DNA from: Nocardiopsis alba DSM 43377
GTDB taxonomy: Bacteria; Actinomycetota; Actinomycetes; Streptosporangiales; Streptosporangiaceae
Reading direction: 5' to 3'
Assembly: GCF_000341225.1 (NCBI RefSeq)
Contig: NZ_ANAC01000012.1
Span: 124,001-188,000, forward strand
DNA: 64,000 bases
Each line of letters opens with the position of its first letter. The stretch's first letter is position 1. Made by a program: the position numbers and the translations under genes. The notes under the pieces were generated by a model. The model was not told the DNA's origin, ran no database searches, and was given only the letters and a program-made list of their open reading frames with translations. This document shows positions 58,625 to 64,000 of this stretch, in pieces.

Positions 58625-58849
58625 GTGCCCGAGCGCAAGAAGGTCCTACTGCGTCTCGACCCCGCCGTCCACGACGCGCTCGCCCGGTGGGCCGGGCAGG
58701 AGTTGCGCAGTACCAACGCCCAGATCGAGTTCCTGTTGCGTCGCGCCCTCGACGACGCCGGGCGGATGCCCAAGGAGGCCCGGGACATCCCCCGTCGCGG
58801 TCGCCCGCGTAAACGCGCGGACGAACCGGAGGAGGACGGGAGGGAGTGA
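58625..58849 (+). CDS. Small Arc/CopG-like ribbon-helix-helix protein
   Basis: The 74-residue product begins MPERKKVLLRLDPAVHDALARWA, followed by ELRSTNAQIEFLLRRALDDAG, a ribbon-helix-helix pattern (short strand, two helices) typical of Arc/CopG proteins. The tail is Arg/Glu-rich. It starts at GTG 58625 with GGTGAGGTG upstream. It lies directly behind the SPFH gene and ends before a strong terminator. A role in autoregulation through the palindrome at 57649 is plausible; no toxin gene is adjacent. Confidence 0.8.
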   Translation: MPERKKVLLRLDPAVHDALARWAGQELRSTNAQIEFLLRRALDDAGRMPKEARDIPRRGRPRKRADEPEEDGRE

Positions 58850-58851
58850 GC

Positions 58852-58898
58852 CCGGGGTCCGTCGAACGTCGGGACCATGGACGTTCGACGGGCCCCGG
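58852..58898. terminator. Terminator hairpin after the SPFH-Arc operon
   Basis: Arms CCGTCGAACGTC and GACGTTCGACGG with flanking CCGGGG/CCCCGG form a 12-bp core and a longer imperfect stem. Confidence 0.6.
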
Positions 58899-58920
58899 CA
58901 GGCGCTTCCTCCGGGGCGGG

Positions 58921-60576
58921 TCAGAGCGCCGCCGCGACCGCCCTGCCCGCGGTGCGGCCGGAGAAGATGCAGCCGCCCAGGAAGGTGCCCTCCAGTGAGC
59001 GGTAGCCGTGCACGCCGCCGCCACCGAAACCGGCCACCTCACCGGCCGCGTACACCCCGGGCAGCGGGGTGCCGTCGGCGCGCAGGACCCGCGCGTCCAG
59101 GTCGGTGTGCAGCCCGCCCAGGGTCTTGCGGGTGAGGATGTGCAGCCGCACCGCGATCAGCGGGCCCGCGGAGGGGTCCAGGATCGGGTGCGGCGAGGCC
59201 ACCCGGGCCAGCCGGTCGCCCTTGTAGTTGCGCGCCCCGTGGATCGCCATGACCTGGAGGTCCTTGGTGAAGGTGTTGGCCATCTCCCGATCGCGGGCCA
59301 CCACCTCGCGGGTCACGAGGTCGGCGTCCAGCACGTCGTCCCCGGCGACCCTCTTCATCTCGCGGATCAGTTCCGGCAGCCGGTCGGCGACCACGAAGTC
59401 GGCACCGTGGCGTTTGAAGTCCTCCACCGGCCCCGGGGCGCCCGGCAGGATCCGCTTGAGCACCAGACCGATGTCCTTACCGGTCAGATCGGGGTTCTGC
59501 TCGGACCCCGAGAGCCCGAACTCCTTCTCGATGATCTTCTGCGAGAGCACGAACCACGTGTACTCGTGGCCGGTGCCCATGATGTGCTCCAGGGTGCCCA
59601 GGGTGTCGAAGCCGGGGAAGCAGGGCGCGGGGAGGCGCCGACCGGTGGCGTCCAACCACAGGGAGGAGGGGCCGGGCAGGATGCGGATCCCGTGCCGGGA
59701 CCAGATCGGGTTCCAGTTCTGGACGCCCTCGGTGTAGTGCCACATGCGGTCGCGGTTGATGATCTCGCCGCCGGCCTCCTCGGTGATGCCGAGCATGCGC
59801 CCGTCCACGTGTTCGGGAACGCCCGACAGCATGTGCTCGGGAGCTTTGCCCAACCGCTCGGGCCAGTTCCGGCGCACCAGGTCGTGGTCGGCGCCGATCC
59901 CGCCCGAGGTGACGATGACCGCCTGGGCCTCGATGTCGAAGGCGCCCGTGACGTCCCTGTTGCTGGCCTGGCCGCGTTCGATGTCGCTGGGGGCCAGCAC
60001 GGCGCCCCTGACGCCGGTGACCCGGCCGCCGGTCACCACCAGTTCGTCCACCCGGTGGCGGAAGCGCAGGTCCACCCGGCCGCGTTCGGCGCCCGCGCGC
60101 ACACGCCGTTCGAAGGGGGCCACGACACCGGGGCCGGTGCCCCAGGTGATGTGGAAGCGCGGCACCGAGTTGCCGTGCCCGCCGGCCAGGTGGCCGCCGC
60201 GTTCGGCCCAGCCCACCAACGGGAAGATCCTGAGCCCTTGGGCGCGCAGCCAGGGATACTTCTCGCCGGAGGCGAAGTCGACGTAGGCCTCGGCCCACTT
60301 GCGGGGCCACTCGTCCTCGGGGCGGTCGAAGGCGGCGGTCCCCATCCAGTCCTGGAGGGCGAGTTCGGGGGAGTCCCGGATCCCCATCCGGCGCTGTTCG
60401 GGGGAGTTCACGAAGAACAGGCCGCCGAAGGACCAGTGGGCCTGACCACCCAGGGACTGTTCGGGCTCCTGGTCCAGCAGGATCACCCGTTTGCCGGCCT
60501 CGGCCAGCTCCGCGGTGGCGGCCAGGCCTGCCAGCCCTGCCCCGACGACGATCACGTCGGCCTGGTCGGTGCTCAT
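58921..60576 (-). CDS. FAD-binding dehydrogenase (KsdD/FAD_binding_2 family)
   Basis: The 551-residue flavoprotein has the dinucleotide-binding VIVVGAGLAGLAATAELAEAG at its N-terminus, LLDQEPEQSLGGQAHWSFGGL, and VIVTSGGIGADHDL. The C-terminal GVYAAGEVAGFGGGGVHG closes the FAD site. It belongs to the family of 3-ketosteroid dehydrogenase-like proteins, but the active-site residues that define steroid specificity cannot be confirmed. The annotation 'FAD-binding dehydrogenase' is the safest. It is preceded by a palindrome at 60670 and a 200-bp gap. Confidence 0.87.
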   Translation of the reverse strand: MSTDQADVIVVGAGLAGLAATAELAEAGKRVILLDQEPEQSLGGQAHWSFGGLFFVNSPEQRRMGIRDSPELALQDWMGTAAFDRPEDEWPRKWAEAYVDFASGEKYPWLRAQGLRIFPLVGWAERGGHLAGGHGNSVPRFHITWGTGPGVVAPFERRVRAGAERGRVDLRFRHRVDELVVTGGRVTGVRGAVLAPSDIERGQASNRDVTGAFDIEAQAVIVTSGGIGADHDLVRRNWPERLGKAPEHMLSGVPEHVDGRMLGITEEAGGEIINRDRMWHYTEGVQNWNPIWSRHGIRILPGPSSLWLDATGRRLPAPCFPGFDTLGTLEHIMGTGHEYTWFVLSQKIIEKEFGLSGSEQNPDLTGKDIGLVLKRILPGAPGPVEDFKRHGADFVVADRLPELIREMKRVAGDDVLDADLVTREVVARDREMANTFTKDLQVMAIHGARNYKGDRLARVASPHPILDPSAGPLIAVRLHILTRKTLGGLHTDLDARVLRADGTPLPGVYAAGEVAGFGGGGVHGYRSLEGTFLGGCIFSGRTAGRAVAAAL

Positions 60577-60669
60577 GGGTCACTCCTCCGGGGGTTCTTC
60601 CGGCCCGCGTGGGCGGGGCGCGTCGTGGTGACGGTCCGCCCCGTCGCGAGGGCCGGGGCGGGGCCGATA

Positions 60670-60685
60670 TGTGGCTCACGCCACA
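60670..60685. promoter_or_regulatory. Perfect palindrome upstream of the FAD dehydrogenase gene
   Basis: TGTGGCTCACGCCACA has 6-bp perfect arms around TCAC and lies about 95 bp before the dehydrogenase start. It could be a repressor or activator site. Its regulator is not adjacent. Confidence 0.35.
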
Positions 60686-60777
60686 GTCTCGGTCAGAGTG
60701 CGACCTTACGGGAACCTCGTCCCGAGAGGTCGGGGAGGTCCTGGTTGCGCACTCGTCCCCGCCCCGAACGTCCACCT

Positions 60778-61872
60778 CTAGGAGTCGAAGAGCACCAGGG
60801 AGCGCCCGCCCTGGCCTCGGCGCATCCTCTCGAAGGCCTCCGCGATCCCCTCCAGGGGGATCTCGTCGGTGACCATGGACGACAGAGCCAGGTCGCCGGA
60901 GCGGACCGACTCCGCCAACACCGGGATGTCCCGGTCCGGATCTCCGGAGCCGTACACACAGCCCTGGAGGGTGCGGGCCTGGTGGAACACCTCCAGGGCG
61001 CTGAAGGAGATCTCGTCCTGTGCCGAGCCCACGCCCACCACGGTGACGGTGCCGCCCCGTCGGGTGGAGTCCCAGGCGGCGCGCATCACCTCGGCCTTGC
61101 CCACCACCTCGAAGGCGTGGTCGACCCCGCGGCCTCCGGCGATCGCGCGCACCTCCTTGGGCGTGGTGGCGTCGGCGACCAGGAAGTGGGTGGCGCCCAG
61201 GGAACGGGCCGCCTCCTCCTTCTCCGGGGAGGCGTCCACCGCGATCAGCGGGTCGGCCCCGGCGATCCGGGCGGCCTGCAACAGGGACATGCCGACCCCG
61301 CCCAGACCCATGACCAGGGCGGAGTCGCCGGATCGCAGTCTCGCGGCGTTGTTGACGGCGCCCCAGCCGGTGAGGACCGCGCAGCCCAGCAGCGCCGCGG
61401 CGGCCGGGTCGACCCCCTCGGGCAGGGGGACCAACGCGTGGGCGGGTACGACCGTGGCCTCGGCGAAGGCCCCGGTGTTCAGGCCGGCGTGGACGGGGGT
61501 GCCGTCGGTCAGTTCGGCGTAGGGGGTCAGGGTCCCGTCCAGGGAGTGCTCGCACAGGTACGGTTCCCCCTTGAGGCAGAACCAGCAGGCCCGACAGGCC
61601 GGTGCCCAGTTCAGGACGGCCCGGTCGCCGGGGGAGAGGTGTTCGACGTCGGGGCCGACCGCCTCGACGACGCCGGAGCCCTCGTGTCCCAGCACCACGG
61701 GCCAGAGCTGGGGGAGGATCCCGTTGGACAGGGACAGGTCGGAGTGGCACACGCCCGCGGCGGTCATGCGTACGCGCACCTGGCCGGGCCCGGGGTCGGG
61801 GAGGACCAGTGGGCGGATCTCGGGAGGCGCCCCGGCCTCGAGGAAGACGGCGGCCTTGACTGTCGTGCTCAT
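60778..61872 (-). CDS. Zinc-dependent alcohol dehydrogenase (MDR family)
   Basis: The 364-residue enzyme has the catalytic zinc ligands in GVCHSDLS and GHEGSGVVE, a structural zinc lobe CRACWFCLKGEPYLC, and the NAD(P)-binding GLGGVGMSLLQAARIAGA. The DASPEKEEAARSLGATH segment suggests preference for NAD over NADP because an Asp ends the second strand. The class resembles FrmA/AdhD-type alcohol or aldehyde dehydrogenases; substrate unknown. The start ATG 61872 is preceded by GGAG. It may precede the FAD dehydrogenase in a loose cluster. Confidence 0.92.
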   Translation of the reverse strand: MSTTVKAAVFLEAGAPPEIRPLVLPDPGPGQVRVRMTAAGVCHSDLSLSNGILPQLWPVVLGHEGSGVVEAVGPDVEHLSPGDRAVLNWAPACRACWFCLKGEPYLCEHSLDGTLTPYAELTDGTPVHAGLNTGAFAEATVVPAHALVPLPEGVDPAAAALLGCAVLTGWGAVNNAARLRSGDSALVMGLGGVGMSLLQAARIAGADPLIAVDASPEKEEAARSLGATHFLVADATTPKEVRAIAGGRGVDHAFEVVGKAEVMRAAWDSTRRGGTVTVVGVGSAQDEISFSALEVFHQARTLQGCVYGSGDPDRDIPVLAESVRSGDLALSSMVTDEIPLEGIAEAFERMRRGQGGRSLVLFDS

Positions 61873-62022
61873 GGAGGCTCCAATCGTGGAATCGCCGAAC
61901 CTCTGACAATACCGGCCGGTCGGTCTTTTTCCTGGAATGACGCTGGAAAAGCCGTGCCCGTTCGTGCCTTCGGCCGCCTCCGAACCCCGGGAGTGGCGGG
62001 GGATCCCACGAAACCCTCTGAT

Positions 62023-62051
62023 TTCAACCGTTCTATGGAAAAGCCTATATT
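62023..62051 (+). promoter_or_regulatory. Housekeeping-type promoter of the dimethylarginine hydrolase-like gene
   Basis: TTCAAC (62023-62028), a 17-bp spacer and TATATT (62046-62051) make a good sigma-70-type promoter, giving a leader of about 105 nt. The region is conspicuously AT-rich. The gene is divergent from the zinc dehydrogenase. Confidence 0.55.
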
Positions 62052-62163
62052 GACCCCCACATGGGGCGGGTATATCCCTTTTATCCCCCGGGAACGCGGT
62101 GCGCTCGAAACCCGGACCACCGCGGGCCGTCCGGCCTCCGGGGTACCTCGATGGGGAGGTTCC

Positions 62164-63003
62164 ATGGTTCGACCCGAGGACACGTCGAGGGTGGGCGGCC
62201 CCCGGCACTACCTGATGTGCCGTCCCACCCACTTCGCGGTGGAGTACGCGATCAACCCCTGGATGGACCCGGCCGTGGGCGTGGACCGCGCACGCGCCAT
62301 CCGTCAATGGGAGGGACTCAGGGAACTGTACCGATCCCTGGGGCACCGTGTGAGCGAGATCGAGCCGATAGAGGGTCTACCCGACATGGTCTTCGCCGCC
62401 AACGGGGCCCTGGTCGTGGAGGGACGTGTCTACGGCGCGCGGTTCGCCGGGGCCGAGCGCACCCCCGAAGGCCCCGCCTATCTCGACTGGTTCCGTCAGG
62501 CCGGCTACACCGAGATCAAGGAGCCCAAACACGTCAACGAGGGCGAGGGCGACTTCATCACCCTCGACGACGTCATCCTGGCCGGCACCGGCTTCCGTAC
62601 CGAGGCGGCCGCCCACCAGGAGGCCGAACGCCTCCTGGACCGGCCCGTCGTCACCCTGCAACTGATCGACCCGCGCTTCTACCACCTGGACACCGCCCTG
62701 TTCGCCCTCTCCGGCGACCGGGTGGCCTACTACCCCGGCGCCTTCTCCGAAGGGAGCCGACGAGTCCTGCGCGCCCTCTACCCCGACGCGCTCCTGGCGA
62801 CCGAGGAGGACGCCGCCGTGCTCGGTCTCAACGCGGTCTGCGACGGCGAGAACGTGGTGATCGCCGCCGAGGCCGAGGCCCTCGCCGACCGGCTGCGCGC
62901 CCTGGGGTACACCGTGCACCCGGTCGAACTCGACGAGCTCCGTAAGGCCGGCGGCGGGGCCAAGTGCTGCACCCTCGAACTGCGGGACACGCCCCTGGAC
63001 TGA
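62164..63003 (+). CDS. ddaH: Dimethylarginine dimethylaminohydrolase-like amidinohydrolase
   Basis: The 279-residue enzyme belongs to the amidinotransferase superfamily. It shows YLMCRPTHFAVEYAINPWM at the N-terminus, LPDMVFAANGALVV, EGEGDFITLDD (substrate-binding acidic residues), the catalytic His in FYHLDTALFAL and the nucleophile Cys in the GGAKCCTLELR segment. DDAH releases dimethylamine and citrulline from methylarginine; related members hydrolyse arginine. The start ATG 62164 has GGGGAGG upstream. A TetR gene and an agmatinase gene follow, which suggests an arginine/guanidino-compound locus. Confidence 0.83.
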   Translation: MVRPEDTSRVGGPRHYLMCRPTHFAVEYAINPWMDPAVGVDRARAIRQWEGLRELYRSLGHRVSEIEPIEGLPDMVFAANGALVVEGRVYGARFAGAERTPEGPAYLDWFRQAGYTEIKEPKHVNEGEGDFITLDDVILAGTGFRTEAAAHQEAERLLDRPVVTLQLIDPRFYHLDTALFALSGDRVAYYPGAFSEGSRRVLRALYPDALLATEEDAAVLGLNAVCDGENVVIAAEAEALADRLRALGYTVHPVELDELRKAGGGAKCCTLELRDTPLD

Positions 63004-63008
63004 GTGAC

Positions 63009-63042
63009 GGTCGGGCGGGTTCTCCGAGGAGCCCGCCCGACC
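63009..63042 (+). terminator. Terminator after the amidinohydrolase gene
   Basis: Perfect 11-bp arms GGTCGGGCGGG and CCCGCCCGACC around a 12-nt loop, 6 bp after the stop codon. Confidence 0.6.
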
Positions 63043-63191
63043 ACGATGTGTGATGGGACACGCTCCGGATCCCCCTTCCGGGCGGCCCCACAGGTCACGT
63101 ACACGCCCCTTCCCCGGCTCCGGCGCGGGCGGCCGAAACGAGGGCCGAGAGACCCTGGTCCCGGTCGACGATCCCGTTAGGCTCTGGACGC

Positions 63192-63812
63192 GTGAAGACC
63201 AGACAGCGCGGGCTCCCGCGCAGGATCCGGGAACAGCAACTGATCGACGCCGCGGTCACGGCGTTCGCCCGGGGCGACTACCACACGGTCAGCGTGGAGG
63301 AGATCGCGGCGGCCGCGGGAACGTCGAAACCGACGGCCTACCACTACCTGGGTTCCAAACAGAAGATCTTCGCCGCCTGCGTGAACCGCGAGGTCGAACG
63401 TCTCGTCGCCGCGGTCCGCGCCGCCGTGCGCGACCCGGAGGCCGAGGACCCCGATCCGCTGCGGCGCGGTATCCGGGCCTTCTACGCCTTCGTGGTGGCC
63501 AACGGGGAGAGCTGGACCGTCCTGTACCGGAGGGCGGCCGCGCAGGGCCCGCCCTTCGAGGAGGAGACCGTCCGCATGCGCGACCGCGTCATCGACGAGG
63601 TGACCGCCCTCATCACCGAGTGCGTCCTCGACGACCACGACGGTCCGGCCCCGCGCGACGTCCGACTGCTCGCCCGGGTGACCGTGAGCACCGCCGACGC
63701 CTTTGCCGACTGGCTGCTCGACCACCCGGACGAGACCCCCGACACGATGGCCGGGCACGTCACCGAGCTGACCCGGGCCCACCTGCGCTCACTCGCCCCC
63801 GTCCGGGCGTGA
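63192..63812 (+). CDS. TetR-family transcriptional regulator
   Basis: The 206-residue product has a TetR DNA-binding domain: REQQLIDAAVTAFARGDYHTVSVEEIAAAAGTSKPTAYHYLGSKQKIFAACV. The C-terminal ligand domain (about 75-200) has no recognisable subfamily. It starts at GTG 63192 and a TAGGCT box lies 8 bp before it, so it is probably leaderless. It lies between the amidinohydrolase and agmatinase genes, and may regulate either. Confidence 0.9.
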   Translation: MKTRQRGLPRRIREQQLIDAAVTAFARGDYHTVSVEEIAAAAGTSKPTAYHYLGSKQKIFAACVNREVERLVAAVRAAVRDPEAEDPDPLRRGIRAFYAFVVANGESWTVLYRRAAAQGPPFEEETVRMRDRVIDEVTALITECVLDDHDGPAPRDVRLLARVTVSTADAFADWLLDHPDETPDTMAGHVTELTRAHLRSLAPVRA

Positions 63813-63840
63813 ACGAGGCCCGGCCCGGGCCGCTCGGCGC

Positions 63841-64000
63841 TCAGCCCTCCGAACGCCGCCGGTGGTTCAGGGCCAGCAGGGAGACCAGGTCGTAGGCGAC
63901 GTGGGAGGCGGCGGTGGAGGTGATCTGCGCGTGGTCGTAGGCCGGGGCGACCTCCACCACGTCGGCGCCGACCAGGTTCAGATCGGCCAGCCCGCGCAGG
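63841..64000 (-). CDS. speB: 3' end of an agmatinase/arginase-family gene (partial)
   Basis: The last 52 residues before the TGA at 63841-63843 include [22 protein letters not shown] and [13 protein letters not shown], the C-terminal signature of agmatinases (EVAPAYD with metal-binding context). Agmatinase converts agmatine to putrescine and urea. The gene continues beyond the right edge of the window. Convergent with the TetR gene. Confidence 0.8.
   Translation of the reverse strand, partial: LRGLADLNLVGADVVEVAPAYDHAQITSTAASHVAYDLVSLLALNHRRRSEG

Noticed and set aside
59008-63003. Plus-strand open frame of 1331 codons across the FAD dehydrogenase and zinc dehydrogenase genes
   Set aside because: It is antisense to two clear enzymes with full motifs; only its last part, from 62164, is a real gene. 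High GC creates long antisense frames.
1-64000. CRISPR arrays, tRNA or rRNA genes
   Set aside because: I saw no spaced direct repeats and no tRNA or rRNA sequence on either strand, but short tRNAs could be missed by eye.

Overview
This 64 kb window is chromosomal DNA from a very GC-rich actinomycete. The gene set fits a filamentous actinobacterium: an S-adenosyl methyltransferase of the DUF574 type, an Rv3235-family protein, an RlmA-like methyltransferase, TreY/TreZ, a SNF2-SWIM pair, a DevS/DevR-type two-component system and several leaderless genes with TANNNT -10 boxes directly before the start codon. A Nocardiopsis-like member of the Nocardiopsaceae is my best guess, but this rests on gene content only. 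I see no rRNA, tRNA, CRISPR array or complete insertion sequence.

Layout. 0-8.4 kb: tail of a WYL regulator, a penicillin acylase-family gene broken by a 185-bp insertion with inverted ends, a type II thioesterase behind two TetR-like operators, a GH13 amylase, a beta-lactamase-fold lipoprotein that has lost its catalytic motifs, and a GNAT acetyltransferase. 8.4-14.5 kb: divergent cytosine-C5 methyltransferase and Vsr endonuclease, aldo/keto reductase, CGNR zinc-finger regulator, an alpha/beta hydrolase with a PEP-mutase-like lyase, and a DUF574 methyltransferase. 14.6-21.3 kb: SNF2 helicase with SWIM protein (overlapping stop/start), UMF1-type transporter with glycerophosphodiesterase, Rv3235-like protein. 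21.5-28.4 kb: S9 peptidase with a hairpin between Shine-Dalgarno sequence and start, a secreted NlpC/P60 hydrolase behind a Crp-like site, a 55-residue membrane protein, a GT2 glycosyltransferase and an orphan pstS behind a long PHO box.

28.6-37 kb: trehalose synthesis genes treY and treZ, split by an RlmA-like methyltransferase and an FMN reductase; then an Erm-type 23S rRNA methyltransferase with a structured leader and a candidate leader peptide. 37-43 kb: a zinc-ribbon membrane protein and an SPFH-GYF protein resembling Bacillus YdjG/YdjI, a phosphotransferase-fold protein and a secreted DUF6351 protein. 43-46.2 kb: a split-nitroreductase-like flavoprotein, a NarL-type response regulator and a two-GAF histidine kinase, which together look like an oxygen/redox-sensing DevRS module, with two candidate palindromic operators. 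46.4-51.2 kb: a large NACHT-LRR STAND ATPase and an FG-GAP lipoprotein.

51.3-64 kb: an MHS-family symporter, a P-loop kinase, a DUF4916 NUDIX protein, a STAS anti-sigma-factor antagonist, a YdbT/YdbS-like pair of PH-domain membrane proteins divergent from an SPFH protein and a small Arc-like protein, an FAD dehydrogenase, a zinc alcohol dehydrogenase, a dimethylarginine hydrolase-like enzyme, a TetR regulator and the 3' end of an agmatinase gene.

Themes. Two separate SPFH-based modules, the NACHT-LRR protein, the dcm-vsr pair and the erm leader suggest investment in envelope, phage and antibiotic defence. The pstS PHO box, Crp-like site and DevRS-like operators suggest the stress and nutrient wiring. 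All functional statements are from sequence reading and family knowledge; no database search was run.
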